In this document: in pieces, positions 1-12,229 of the stretch
Numbering within the stretch: position 1 is the stretch's first letter
How the letters are laid out: each line of letters begins with the position of its first letter
From: Pyxicephalus adspersus
Taxonomy: Eukaryota; Chordata; Amphibia; Anura; Pyxicephalidae
Assembly (NCBI RefSeq): GCF_032062135.1
Contig: NC_092859.1
Span: 110,977,676-111,041,675 of the forward strand
Direction of reading: 5' to 3'
DNA length: 64,000 nt
Program-made: the position numbers and the translations under genes
The notes under the pieces: model-generated
The model's database searches: none
The model's input: only the letters and a program-made list of their open reading frames with translations
What the model was told of the DNA's origin: nothing

Positions 1-72
1 TTAGGGGTTTAGAGGATGTTTATTCCTGTAATAAAATGTAACATTCTCCTACACAAATGAATTATGTTTTCT

Positions 73-77
<5 letters not shown>

Positions 78-145
<68 letters not shown>

Positions 146-147
146 TA

Positions 148-193
<46 letters not shown>

Positions 194-200
194 TACACTC
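78..200. repeat. Compound microsatellite (CT)n(TA)n(GA)n(TA)n(CA)n
   Basis: A CT run, a TA run, a GA run and further TA/CA runs follow each other directly. The CT and GA blocks flank the first TA block and are complementary, so the whole can fold on itself. ORFs crossing it are low-complexity artefacts. Confidence 0.95.
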
Positions 201-204
201 ATAT

Positions 205-470
205 ACACAATACAGTATGTATTGAGCGAACATTCGTTCATCGCGCATGCTCAGACCATGCACGATCACTGAACGACCGTACACACGATAGATGGTCAAC
301 CATCGTCGTCCAATCCGATCTGCCGGTCCGGTCGTTCATTTCCAACGACTATCCTCGTTCGTCGGCGTCGTTGGTTACTTTTTTTACGAACGATTTTTGG
401 CCAATCGGTCGTTCGTTGTTCGTTCGTTGTTTATTTCCAACGATAAAAATTGTAAGTGTGTACGCAGCTT
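205..470. mobile_element. CGTTCG-rich foldback MITE, copy 1
   Basis: This block is packed with ACGA/TCGT words and ends in AAGTGTGTACGCAGCTTAA. The same sequence, in the opposite orientation over its central part, forms the copy at 26364-26800, and a third end lies at 53082-53178. It is a non-autonomous DNA element by structure (inverted ends, no ORF of its own). The left end runs into the microsatellite and is not sharply defined. The superfamily is not certain. Confidence 0.65.
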
Positions 471-2731
471 AAGGTTCTATGTGTTTTGTGTAAGTGCTGT
501 TTAGTATTCAGACAAAATTCATGGACTTAATTTTTCTAACCCACAGGTAAGAGTGGATCACAAGATGAGCTAAACAAGACTACAAAGCATATGGCAGGTA
601 GAGCAGTTCACATACAGTGGTTTCAGGAAGTAATCAGATTGCACTGTTTTCAATTTTGTGAAGCGAAAAACAGACATTTAGACAGTTTAATAAATTTATT
701 AAAAAGATTGAAAAGAAAAAAATGATATATTACATTTACATTCAGAAATTTTGCAACAACACTTGAAATTGAGCTTAGGTGCCTCCCATTTCTCTTGATC
801 ACTGCTAAGATGTTTCTGCACCTACAAAAAATATTTAATTTGTGTATATAGTTAGTTTGGATTTCTCCATTAAACATTTTAGGTTTAAAAAAAAAACATT
901 TTGCTTCCACATGACTGATAAGCCAATATATGGATAGTTTTCATGTGAAAGCATTTAGTAAACAAGTCTTAAGTTCTTTTTTATTTGCTACACATTTACC
1001 ATTAAACAAAATTAAATAACTTGTCTAGTTTATGTTGGTATGTCATTTATCAAATTCATATAACAAGACTTTTCCAGTATGCAGTAAACATTTTTAATCC
1101 TGTGATCACTTGGAAAGCAGATTCATGATGATGTTTCATTGTAGCCTTCTGCTGACAGGTACATAGCAAAGATGTGCTCAGCCAAGAAAGCACCCAAAAA
1201 AAGGTTTAGCAGGGGTGTGCGCACAAAAGCTGGCAGTCCAAAAGTTTTTAGTGGGCCATTATATCTGTAGCTACACCACTTCAGTGTTTGGTATTGCAAA
1301 CACATTGCATTGTTTTAGTGTATTAGATTTAGTGTACCTGGGCTCTAATATGCTTTTGTGATACTTATAAATACTTTGCCATTACCTAGAGATTATATCT
1401 AAACTGTAGGAAAAATGTGTGTGAATTGTTTATTTGACAAAAGTTCTCTAATTCTATTAAGCTGGTCATGAAAACTAGGGCATGTCATACAACTTTACCA
1501 GGTAATTGGCTTCACATTTTCCCTGCAGTAAAATATTACAGAAGAGTCCCCAATCTGTAAGCAAAGCAGCAGATTCACCATTCTGCTTCACAGTCTGCTG
1601 ATGTCCTCCCTACACTAATTACTTTCTTCATATTAGCAAACTACCATAGTTGGTTTGGCAGCACTGTCCAAATTTGTGAAGCCTGATTGCACTGCAGTCA
1701 ATCCCCCCTTCTTGTCTTGTCCCACTGAGTATGAGATTACAACAAATTATTATAAAGATTCAGTTTTTTTCTAGCTGTGAGTAAAAATACAATTAAGATT
1801 TTTGATGAATAAATTCCATGATTCAATATAGATCTTTTATATCTGCTTTGAGTATGCAGTATGTTTCATTAATCGCTTGTGCTTGAGTATTTCTCCAATT
1901 AGTCTTATGCAACACAAGTTTGTTGCGTGCTACTGCACAAAATAAATATAAAGTAATAAGCAGAGCATAAAACAAAATCCACCTTTTTAGCAAACAGAAG
2001 GATTGCTAAAACACTTGCAGGCATCTAGTTTCTCTTTGTAATGAGATACAAAGTCAGGGTAACCTCAACTTATCCAAGACAAAATGCTCTTTTAATTAGT
2101 GGATGCAAGTGAAACATGTTCAGCATGTACCTCTTATGTCCCTAGAGGTTCCAGATACAAATACTTTTGTTCAGCATGATCTTTTCTTCGTTAAAATGAG
2201 GCTTTAAATGTAACCTATATGCTTCAGTAAGGAGCACATAATAAATGGGCCATAGCGAACACTGTCTGGGTCATTGGCTGTGGTCATGGGCCTCTGTGTT
2301 TTATGTTTTCTGGATAGCAGGGGATATGCAAGGTGTCAGTTCAGGGAATTTCTATGGCTCTGCTCACTGACTGTACACTATTAATTTCCCTAATTCAACC
2401 TTGTGAAGCAAAAAATGTAATTAGTTCCTAATAATATGGATGCACAGAAATATATTTTCTAAATTACTGTGGTATCTATATATTTTTTCAAATTAATGCA
2501 AGCATGGAATAAGTACAATCAGAACTCGAATTATAAAGTCACATTACTCCTTTTTATGTCTTTTTTGTTTTGTTTTGTTTTTGTTTACTTAATTGTGTCT
2601 TTAAAGAACCTGGTCTGAACACACACCTTCAATAGTTTTTAAAGGCAGAAAGGTTGAGATTTGTATTTTTAACTGACCTTTAAGTTTAATTGTATTATTA
2701 AAGCTAAAGGCTGTATCATAGAGCTTGAACC
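471..2731. other. Intergenic sequence without recognised features
   Basis: AT-rich sequence with only short chance ORFs. The part near 2040-2420 is less AT-rich and non-repetitive and could hold a regulatory element, but nothing in it is diagnostic. Confidence 0.6.
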
Positions 2732-3164
2732 TTTAAAGTGGACCTGAACTGTGGAAGCTGCATCTAAGAAAAAAGAAAAGCCACGCAAAGAACAAATGCC
2801 TTGTTACCATTATTGTCTATTGTCTCCCCACAGCTGATCTTTTCCCTAGGTCTTCCTTCCAATGTCTTTGTAGAGACGGACTTTGCTTATGTTGAAGCCC
2901 CAGTTGGCAGTAGTGTTAGAGGTGCAGGTCCAAACAAAAGATGAAGCAGTGATGTAATGGTCTGGCAACTTTTTTCTCCAGAAATTGGAAAAATGAGCAG
3001 TAAAGCAGTGGCAATGCATACATAGAGCAATAAGAATGAAATCACAGGTAGTAACATTGCTGTTTTTGCAGGGTATAGGGGTAATACCAAAATGTCCTGA
3101 ATGCTTAAAAGTCATTTTGATCTGTTCTCTTTTCAATTTTTTTCAGTTCAGGCACACTTTAAAA
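2732..3164. mobile_element. Foldback element with AAAGTGGACCTGAACT ends
   Basis: The left end TTTAAAGTGGACCTGAACTG is the imperfect inverse of the right end (CAGTTCAGGCACACTTTAAA at 3145-3164). The 433-bp size and inverted ends point to a non-autonomous DNA transposon. No target duplication is clear. ORFs inside it are not related to any protein I know. Confidence 0.55.
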
Positions 3165-4494
3165 ATATATCAAAATGTCAGCATTGCTGTAACGTGACTG
3201 TTGTCTGGATTGCTCCCTTTACTCCTGGTAATTATGACACTTTGCAGTGTAGGAATGACATGACATGTCTGTTAGGGACTTGGCAGTCAAATCAGCTCTG
3301 CTTTTTTAACATTTTGAAAATTTGTGAATATGTTAAAATTACATGCATCTTGTGGTGTCTTCTCTTAGCCAGGACAATAAAAGTCTCTTTGAATTCTAAA
3401 GTTCAGTAGATATATACCCTGATGACATGGGTCCTAAATGTAGTTTGAAGTGTGTCAGTTGCTGAAGATTCTTTTTCCACTGAAATTGTTCATCAGTGGT
3501 GGGGCAGTCAAGTATTACTCCTAAACTTTAGACATTAAATCTCATCACTTCAATCCCCCCACAAAAAAAAATGTATGGTATAGCTTTGCCAAGTAACAAG
3601 TATTCTAATAAGTAATAATGTTCTAAGTATTCCAGCATCTTCTTGGCAGAGCGGGACAGTCCTTCATTGGGTTTCCATGTTGCTGCCTGTGTGATGTGGA
3701 CAGTTTTAGTGGCAGGGACCTTTAAGGCTACACAGTGTAATGATATTATAAACAAGAGCTGGATTCACCAGACATCACTTCTGGAAATTCTTTAAAGACA
3801 ATTTATTTTTTTTAAATTTCCTAAATGGAGATTGGATTTTCTGTACATATACCCCTTGTTTCTGTTATTTTTTTCTAGTAACAATAGTCATTATATTTAC
3901 TTTTATATTGTATCTTGGTCTCAGAGCAAATTTTTTTTTTTAGAGTTCCATCTATAGTAAATGCTGACAGTAGATGCATGTGGCCTTACTGTGGGTCTGA
4001 CATATTCCCCATGAAGTAAGGGGCTGGGTTTACCACAAAGGAAGCATACCTAGCGCTATCACTGGTATAATACATAGAAACAGTAAGCAGTGTTACAGGG
4101 ATTCCTTCTACCTACTGATCCACTGTACCCTTGAACCATCTTTATTGTCCATGGTGAGAAAGACATATCTTGTATATACTTTAATGATTTAAAAATTCCA
4201 TGAATCACGTTCCTGATAAAATGGATCTTGTCTCCGCAAAATGCGTCAAACTAAAATGCACAGAATCATGGAAACTACTATAATGTTTACAATCATTGTT
4301 TGTTAATTTGTTTATTAAGAACATAAAAGTAGTTTTAACACAATTGGTACAAATAAATAATGTTTTTATGTTTATTCTAAATTCCAATTATTTTCTTATT
4401 TAATGCCATAAAATTTCAGTTTTTGCATTATTTTTGCTGTTTTTCAATCATTTTTTTCTACTGTATGAATAAAAGAGACTATTCCTGTTTTTTT
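3165..4494. other. Intergenic sequence without recognised features
   Basis: AT-rich single-copy-looking sequence; no ORF, hairpin or repeat that I can name. Confidence 0.55.
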
Positions 4495-5085
4495 ACCTTC
4501 TAGAGGTCTAATTCCCTCAAAATTCCATGCAAAAAGCGGTACAAATTTTGGCATGGAAGTGTATTTTTTATTGTAGGCTGTAATTCTTAGGCATACCTCA
4601 CTGATATTTAATAAAGCTTATAATAAACTTTAAATAACAAATTACAAAAATAAAACAAATATTTAAACATGTAATATAACTGTAAAGTAGCATATATAAT
4701 ATAATTATATATAATATATGAATATTTTTATTGTATTGGACTCAACCAATAAATATTGAAACCAATACAAAATTATTTTGATTTTCCGCTGATCCTCCTG
4801 CCCGCACTGACGCATGTACCAATGTCACTGAGAAACCCCTTAGATCTCGTTTCACTTCGCGGCTAGAGATCAGAGGAGGATGATATGTCCCCAGGACCTG
4901 CAGGGACCAGCAGGATGGGCACAGCGACAGAACAAGATAAGTGGGGGTTTTTTTTAGTTAAAAGCAACCCTAAATGTGACTCGGTAATACCGCTTTTTGC
5001 AAGTAAAATCTACCCCGAGTCACACACATATAATGTATGTGAAAAGAACAGTTCATATTTGCTCACTTTTGGTTGGTGAACAAAG
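4495..5085. mobile_element. TTAA-type MITE, decayed copy 1
   Basis: The right part has a GC-rich core (CCTGCCCGCACTGACGCATG and following) and the subterminal arms TGTGACTCGG ... CCCCGAGTCACA (4977-5022). These are shared with the better-preserved TTAA-flanked copy at 39389-39975 and with the fragment at 28240-28700. The left end is eroded; boundaries are approximate. Confidence 0.55.
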
Positions 5086-5184
5086 TGGCTCTAAACTAAG
5101 TAGAGTTAAAAAATTTTGAAAACTAAAGGAGTTGAACCTTCTACAAACCATAAAAAGCCTTTTAAAACTAATATAAGATTATAT

Positions 5185-5530
5185 ATATAGAACCTTGGAA
5201 AATGAGTGGTAGGAAGGTTGGAAGTTTTTGCACAGTCTGCCATATGAATGCATAAATGGAGAACCAGCTCCAAGGTGAATACCGCTGTGACAGATATAAG
5301 CAAGTTGCCCTTCTGGAATCTCCCGTTAGAAATCTGGAGGAGCACATTGCAACACTGAGATAAACTTGAGAGGGGTCTCCTAGTTAATGGGATAGATGTG
5401 GAGGATGGGGAGGTAAAGCAGTATGAGCATGTAAGGAGCTGGGTTACTGCAGTTTGAGGGAGTGGTAGGGCCACCCAGAAAAGGAAGGTCAGCCCTGTGT
5501 TAGAGTATCCTAACAAATTTGCAAGAGACC
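5185..5530 (+). pseudogene. Decayed LINE ORF1-like fragment
   Basis: One + strand frame reads SFCTVCHMNA, stop, MENQLQGEYRCDRYKQ, then VALLESPVRNLEEHIATLR. This shows a CxxC pair (5229-5240) and a second Cys followed by a position where a Cys would be expected but Tyr is found, then a short coiled coil. The arrangement resembles the zinc-finger/coiled-coil ORF1 proteins of frog CR1/L2-type LINEs. Stops interrupt it, so it is dead. It may be the upstream part of the LINE remnant at 6005-7483, now separated by a piggyBac fragment. Identification rests on recall of the family, so it is tentative. Confidence 0.4.
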
Positions 5531-5606
5531 ACCCATCCTGCCCCCAAGCTCAAAAAAAAATTGGGAGGTTTAAAAAATGATTATAAACAACTTCAAAACC
5601 TGATAT

Positions 5607-5990
5607 GTGCCAGAAAGGGACATTAGTGTTGATGATGAAAATCTGATGGCATATAAAGGGAGACTGAGCTGGGTGCAGTACATAGCATCCAAGAGAGCAC
5701 AGCTTGGGATCAAATCTTTTATGCTGTGCAAATCCAAATCTGGATATATCTGGAACTCTGTCATATATACAGGCACAACATTTGACCCCAGATTTAGTTC
5801 CTTTGGAGTAGCCACGTCTTTTGACCTGTCTCCTATTGAGCCTTTGCTGAACCAAGGGTATTGTCTTACTACAGACAAGTTTTATACATCCCCTGAACTT
5901 TACGAGTTCCTGATACAAAACAAAACAGATGCCTATGGAATGGTTAGGGCTAACCGGCGTGAATTTACCAGCCAAATTAGCTGGCCCTAG
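5607..5990 (+). pseudogene. piggyBac transposase (PGBD-like) fragment
   Basis: A 127-codon open frame reads ISVDDENLMAYKGRLSWVQY, later KSKSGYIWNSVIYTGT, then LTTDKFYTSPELYEFLIQNK and YGMVRANRREF. These are core blocks of the DDE_Tnp_1_7 (piggyBac) catalytic domain: the acidic 'SVDE' type block and the 'DxFYTSPxLxxxL' block that carries a catalytic aspartate (Asp in TTDKFY). A full transposase is about 550-600 aa, so N- and C-terminal parts are missing. The segment between VIYTGTTFDPRF and the second block looks shortened. It is a fossil fragment; it may stem from the kind of element that mobilised the TTAA-flanked MITEs in this window. Confidence 0.85.
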
Positions 5991-6004
5991 ATTTTTCTAA
6001 CAAT

Positions 6005-7483
6005 GTAGAGCTTATAACAAATGTGCAAATAAAAAAGAGTCTGGGTAGCAATGAGCATAATAGGATTTCATTTAATGTAAATTAAACAGGAAGCAAAACA
6101 GGAAAAAAAACATTACATTTTAAGAGAGCAAAATTTCCTTTATAAAGGGTGGCTCCCGTGATTTGGACTGGGAGGGAATATTGTCATCAAAGAACACAGA
6201 ACAAAAATAGGAGTGTTTCAAGTTTGCTCTACACAAACCCACTGCAAAACATATTCCAATAAGTTTAAGATGCTAAAATTAAAACCTGTGTGGATCACAA
6301 CTAATGTTAAAGAGCCATAAATAAAAGGGAATTCCGAACATATAAACATATAAAAAGGATCACCTTCATCATTTGAAAATTGTAAAGAATATACCAAAAG
6401 ATTGGAACAGAAAGTAAGGCAAATTTACTAAACATTTTTAAGCTATGTGTACACAAAAGAAAATGGCCACAAAAGTCCAAAGTACAAATAGCATTGCCAC
6501 TGCCTTAAACAAACCACAATGGCTCAAAATTGATATGCTTGAGAAACAGTTGGATAAAATTATGGTTATTAAAGCACCAGGAGCTAATGGATCCTCAGAG
6601 AGCTGAGCTCTGCTATTTCAAGCCATTGTTTCTAAATTTTAGGGATTCACTGGCATGGTATCAATGGATTGGCGTAAGGCCAATGTAAAGGCAGCAAAGT
6701 CATTACCATGTAACTACAGACCAGTATTTTTAACTTTTATAGTTGGAAAGATCCTGGAAAGTTTGATAGAGAACAAAATATTATTATAGGTGATAGCATG
6801 AATTCAAGAAAGACCAAAGTAGTCAAACAAATTTACTTTTATGAGGTACATAATATACAGTGCAGTTTTGGGCACCAGTTCACAAAAAGGACACTGTGAA
6901 ATTGGAGAGAGTGCAAAAAAGGGCAAACTAAATACAAATAATGTGAGAGCTCAGCTATGAGGAGGGATTAGCTGAACTAAATCTGTTCTCCCCTGTGAAG
7001 AGATGTTAATCGGTGATATGATCACCCTGTATAAATATATAAATGGTCCATATAGAGAACTTTGCTTCGCAATTATTTACTTAAGGGTCATTAAAAAGGA
7101 CAAGAGGGCACTCTTTGCATCTGGGGGAAAAGAAGTTTAAGCTCCGGATAAGGAAGGGATTAGGCTCCTTCAGGAATAGGCTCCTTCAGGAAGTAGTTTC
7201 AGCAAGTACTATAGATTAATTTACAAAAAAGGTGAATACGTTTCCAGAAGCACAGAATATAACTGGTTATTAAAATTTAAAAGTAAAAACAACAGAGACC
7301 ACTGATCCAGGGAACATCTGATTGCCTCATGGGATCAGAAAGGAAATTCATACAGGGTTTTTTTTCTGATATACTCTGGATTACCTATGTCCTATAGGGT
7401 TTTTATCTGGGGTATGTTTATTACCCTAGTGGATGAACTTGATAGATTTATGTCTTTTTTCAACCTAACTATGTAACTATATT
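6005..7483 (+). pseudogene. LINE ORF2 remnant (CR1/L2-like), RT and C-terminal parts
   Basis: Degenerate + strand translations recall a Jockey/CR1-group LINE. LKPVWITTNVKE lies near 6275-6310, APGANGSS near 6575, and DWRKANVKAAKSLPCNYRPV followed by GKILESLIENK at 6670-6777 are reverse transcriptase motifs. DMITLYKYINGPYREL at 7015-7062 and TRGHSLHLGEKKFKLRIRKG at 7100-7160 are the typical C-terminal block. The catalytic YADD region is absent, and frameshifts and stops are frequent. The element ends with the CAACCTAACTATGTAACTAT tail (7459-7479) that I recognise from many frog LINE copies. Assignment to CR1 versus L2 is uncertain. Confidence 0.75.
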
Positions 7484-8849
7484 GTTAGCCTGCTGTAAAT
7501 CATATGTTAGGAGAAAATTATAGCACATTCATTTTTATCATCCTTAAAACTAACAATGGATGGAGAATGCATTTATTATTACTAAATGAAGCATAAATAA
7601 AGTGTTCATAACATCATGTCAATGTTACTTTATACATAGCAGAAAAGATAAAAGATGCTTTACAGAACAGAACAAATGAATTATAGTTGTTAAAATGATG
7701 TATTAAAAAAGGAGTCTAAAGCTAGCCATGCACCAGTAAAATGCGATGCAAATAATAATGCACAAATATTTTTTTCTGAAAAGTAGCCTTTACACTGCAT
7801 TTGTAAATATTGCTAATCCAACAGAATCAAATCAACATTTTGCAACATAAATTCATTTCTGACTGGACATAATTCTGACTAGGATACCTAAACACTATAT
7901 AGTGTTATTGGGTACTACTGTGGCAGTTTCTTCAACTTCATGGGTTCTCTGGAGCAAAGGGCCAGCTGCAATTTTAATTTCTTTGACCTCTGTACTACTC
8001 CACTGTCAGTAGTCTTTAACACACAAAGTGCCTGCCTCACGTGTGCACATTGCTCAAGGTGCAGTTGTCTGGACTACGTAACAAACAGAATACATGGGTC
8101 AGGAGTGCAGAATGCATGCAGTGCAGGGGTCATGATTCAGTAATGCACAGTACTGCAGAGAATAAAGCACGGGTCAGAAGTGGAACAAAGTGTTCAGGAG
8201 TGGGTATTGTGCAGAGTAGACAGGCCAAAAGTGTGTAACGCTGAGAATGCTGCAGGCAGGATTTTGTAGTGCACAGGGTTCAGGCTTCATGTGTATGTAA
8301 CATACAGGAGAGGGTTCAACGTACAGCCAAAAATTACCCCCAACTAGCAGTAAAATCATCACTAAGCCCAATTTGCCCGCACTTACTCATTCCTCTGTGC
8401 CTAGGCTGCTCCCCATTATCTTGCCTTTCCTGTAGATTCTCCTTCTCCCTTCTACTCCAGTGGTTCTGTATTGGTGCTCACTGCACAGAATCTGGTGAAG
8501 CTGTACTGCCCTCCAGATGTGGTGGGTGCCTGTTCTTTCCAAGGTATCTGCTTACTCTGATCATATTTATAGGCCTTGTTGAGGTAAAAAAAATAGTTAT
8601 TTTGTGTACATAAACCATTGCTCTCTGATTTAATGATAAACATGATTGACATACACCTTTGTATAAGAGTTGTATTTTGCCCCAACAGCAGCATAAAGTT
8701 TGGGCAAATTAAGGGCATTCTGTATAATGCCTATTTCAAATTTTGCTATGCAGCAAGATAAGAAACATTGTTACTGAACTATAGTACCATGCCTCCGGTA
8801 ATGGTAATAGTATCCTTTAACCACTTTACCTCACTCATCTGTATAATCC
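7484..8849. repeat. Unclassified sequence with degenerate GGGTCAGGAGTG-type repeats
   Basis: Between about 8095 and 8300 the words GGTCAGGAGTG, GGGTCAGAAGTG and TTCAGGAGTGGG recur with spacers containing TGCACAG/TGCAGAG. This looks like a decayed minisatellite inside a larger dispersed repeat. The rest of the interval is AT-rich without recognised content. Confidence 0.4.
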
Positions 8850-9240
8850 TAAAGCGGAACTAACCCCCAAAATTCACAATTCCTTCTGCAGAGTCCCCAA
8901 TTTCTCCACTGCTGTCCTCGTTTAGGTCCCGCACCGTCCTGGATTCCACCTTTGTCCCAGCAAAGTGGGCACCTTGCACTGCCATCTTCCTTCTATTGCT
9001 TTTGGCTTTTGCCAAAAGCAATAGGCTTGTTTGATGCCATGAAGTACCCTGCCTACATACTTATCTTTCCTTCTCTTCTCTATTCATCCATAGGTCATAA
9101 AATATATGGAAGAGCTAACTCTTTCCTTGCTAATGCATGGTGATTGGCCCTGTGCTGTTACATCATGTGGGTAGAGTAAAGCTACTAAGATTTTACAGAG
9201 CTTGTTTTCCTTTTATCCTGGGGCTGAATAAAGCTGGAGT
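8850..9240 (+). mobile_element. 'AAAGTGGAACTAAACCC' dispersed repeat, copy 1
   Basis: It begins AAAGCGGAACTAACCCCCAAAA and contains TGCCATCTTCC, features shared with copies at 30853-31215, 42657-42960, 59070-59352 (minus) and 61526-61795. A perfect 13-bp hairpin (arms 8993-9005 and 9012-9024, loop of 6) is private to this copy. No coding capacity. Non-autonomous; class unknown. Confidence 0.6.
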
Positions 9241-9374
9241 CAGAATAATGGTAAGTACTACTGACGAGGAACAATATAGCTATCCTGTTACTTTAATAAC
9301 CATGGAATAAACCAGAGGTTAACTACAAGACTAACTCCAGATTTGGATTCTTCCCCTATTAATTGTTTTCTTTG

Positions 9375-9380
<6 letters not shown>

Positions 9381-9426
<46 letters not shown>
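9381..9426. repeat. (AT)n microsatellite
   Basis: Uninterrupted AT dinucleotide run of about 46 bases. Confidence 0.98.
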
Positions 9427-9428
<2 letters not shown>

Positions 9429-9716
9429 TTATATTCTAGCCAGTCATGTGATATCCCAGCTTTTTCCACCTTTTCACTGGTATACCAGTGTTTAGAGCAG
9501 ATTTAGTCGAAGCAGATTAAGTTAGACATTACTAATTCAATATTATAATCACTTGACAGAAGCGTATTATATACAGTATAAAGTATATACACTTGGTGGA
9601 GAGTTCTGATAAGAAGTAAAGAAAAGGTTTACTTAATAATGCCTTCTTGCAGAGAGATGAAGGGGAAGGTTAAAGAGGCTATTCCAGGAGCAGTGGCTTA
9701 TTGCTTTTTTTGTTGT

Positions 9717-9721
<5 letters not shown>

Positions 9722-9750
<29 letters not shown>
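9722..9750. repeat. (TA)n microsatellite
   Basis: Uninterrupted TA run followed by imperfect ATTTATA units. Confidence 0.95.
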
Positions 9751-9754
<4 letters not shown>

Positions 9755-10209
9755 TTATTTATATAAACATGTGGAGAACACCAAGTATGCTAATTAGGTA
9801 TGGTGTAAAATTGTATTTATTTGCAAAATTGACCTTTCAACATATGAAGTTTTATATAACAATTGCCTACTTGATGGACTTTTAAATCTGTATAACACCT
9901 TAAGATATTACATAGTAAATCTGGCCTAACATAATTGTATGACTTCATTAAAACATTCCAAATGCAAAATGCAAATCTCAGATATAATTAAAAAAATACA
10001 GAAAATATTCCTGGGAAGCAAAACACAACAGAACCTTTCTTTATTAAATGTATTGGAGCATGTTGATTTTGTTTATTTTAATAAATGTGAAGAGCTGGAC
10101 TTTTTGATACCAATGGAAAATTTATTTAATTATTTCGATCTGGTAATAGGATTAGAAATGTACTATATTGGTACACTGGAAAAGAAATAACTGAAAGTTG
10201 AAAGGTCCT

Positions 10210-10580
10210 GCATTCATTACTTTTTGTTGTTGAAATCCCACAGATTGCTCATTCTGTTGCTTCCTGTTTGTGTCCTGAGGATTTAATTACAAGGAGCCGT
10301 CAGCCAATATCCATCACATCATCTCTGCTGCACAATCTGATCTGGGTCACTTGCTCCTTCCCTCATCTCTTTCTTAATACTGTGACTTTTTAAGCCACTG
10401 TTTCCTTGAACACTGAGTCCAGGCTCCAATGTGTGGGTCAATTATGTTCTCCACTGACTCTGGTAATTACTTGTGTTGAGTCAATATAGTCTGGAATCAA
10501 CAAATCATCTTGGATTTGATTGGGTCATTTGTTTGCTGCCCTTGTTTCTCCTCCTTATTTTGGTGTATTTAGTAGATCTT
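10210..10580. promoter_or_regulatory. Candidate conserved non-coding element
   Basis: This block is non-repetitive, more balanced in base composition than its surroundings and carries a homeodomain-type TTAATTAC (10283-10290) and a nearby CCAAT (10304-10308). It has no ORF. It reads like the long conserved non-coding elements found around developmental genes, but this is only an impression; no alignment was possible. Confidence 0.25.
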
Positions 10581-12229
10581 GCAACTGTAAATTGAAATAA
10601 AGAACATATGGCACAACCTCAGTAAAAAGTTATTAAAAAGGTGCCATAACATTATCAAGAGTAAAAAGTGTATTGAAGAGGACCTGGATTTTTTACCATT
10701 TTGTTGAAATATAAAGTGCAGAAATGTAACCTAAAGCTGATGATATAGCCTAAATACAGAATATATAGAAGCTTGATCATTAGTCATGCAGGCATCAAGG
10801 TCTAAAAAAGGCCACAGTTTAAAAGAATGCTCTTTCAAATTAAAACAAGGACTCCAGCAAGGTTTTCTTTTTTCTTTAATTGGTAATGGTATCTCCATCT
10901 TCTCAAGCAACGATTTGGCATATCAGATATGTGGGTTGGCAATCCTCTCGAAGAACCCAGTTTACTCTAGTCTCCTTTTGGGAAAAATAGTTTGGCCCAA
11001 CCTCTCTGTGTTCCCTCTGTGTAACCTCTGTGTACCCAAACCTTTTTGGGTCTGTTATTTCCCAGTATCGTTTTATTTTGTCTGATATGTCCAGTGGTTT
11101 TGATTCACTGAAGATGAATGCTAATTCAAAATGTGTAAGGTTTACCTAAATATTTGGTACAGCTATGATTGTTTTTCATGTTTATTGATGCTAGTCCCCT
11201 TCTCTAACTCATCTTGCATAGCCTGCTACTTATCCATTATCATTTTGACACCCATTTCACTTAATGTATAAGTAACAACATTTTTATGTATTGTAGCCAT
11301 GGTTTTTCACTGATGGAAGATAACGCATGTGATTATCCATTATTATTATTATTATTAAAATATATCAAATAAATGTTAACATTGTGAACATTTTGATAAT
11401 ACATATCATTCATATACAAACATTTTGATTGCAAATCAGTTGTTCACTTTCTACCACAACACAACAGATTACATTTTAGTTGATTGTTTTAAAGATTTCT
11501 CTAACCTATAGGTTTATAATTAGACACAAATCGTGTTTATTGCCTGTGAACACAGGACAAGTAAATTAACACTGAAGGAGACACAATATGAATTTTAGGA
11601 GCAATCTTCAGATCCGTAGCTAATCCTAAAACATACTAAGCACATCAGGGAGTTTGCTGTTATTGTGACAGCGCAAAAATATTTGGGGATGATCCCAGTG
11701 CTCTACACCACATCAACTGTGGGGAACAAAGAAAATTGGGCAGTAATCTCATCCTGTGTATTGTCAGGATATATTAAATTAATACTTCTGCTTTGTTATC
11801 TGCAAAGGTTTCAAAGTAAACATTTCTTGAACAGGGTCAATTTAAATTGTACATTGCTAAAAAAAAAAAAAAAAAAGTTAACATTGCCTTTAGGGAAAAC
11901 TACGTGTAAAAAAAGTTTATCTGAAGATATGGAAACATTAAATTATATGCAAATTAATAAAATATATACAAATTATATGTCACCTTTAGGTCTTTCCCCT
12001 ACCACTGTCTGAACTGCCCTATTGTTTTTTTAATCTGATGGGTAGCCTTAATGTCCTATGGAGAAGCTTAAGAATTTTTTTTCTATTATTAAACATTTGC
12101 ACATCAATAAGTAACTCACCCATGTTTGTGCACTTTTTCATTATGTGCGTATTGTGAATTTCTCAGGTTTAATTCAACTACTTAACTTTTGTATATATGA
12201 TGCTAACTTCAACCTCCCTTGCTTTTCAT
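10581..12229. other. Intergenic sequence without recognised features
   Basis: AT-rich, with a short ATT run (11341-11356) and an A17 tract (about 11861-11877). ORFs crossing it are short and unrelated to known proteins. Confidence 0.55.

Noticed and set aside
9..299. Open frames through the first microsatellite on both strands
   Set aside because: They translate CT/TA/GA repeats into SLSLSL/YIYIYI/RERERE strings and are low-complexity artefacts.
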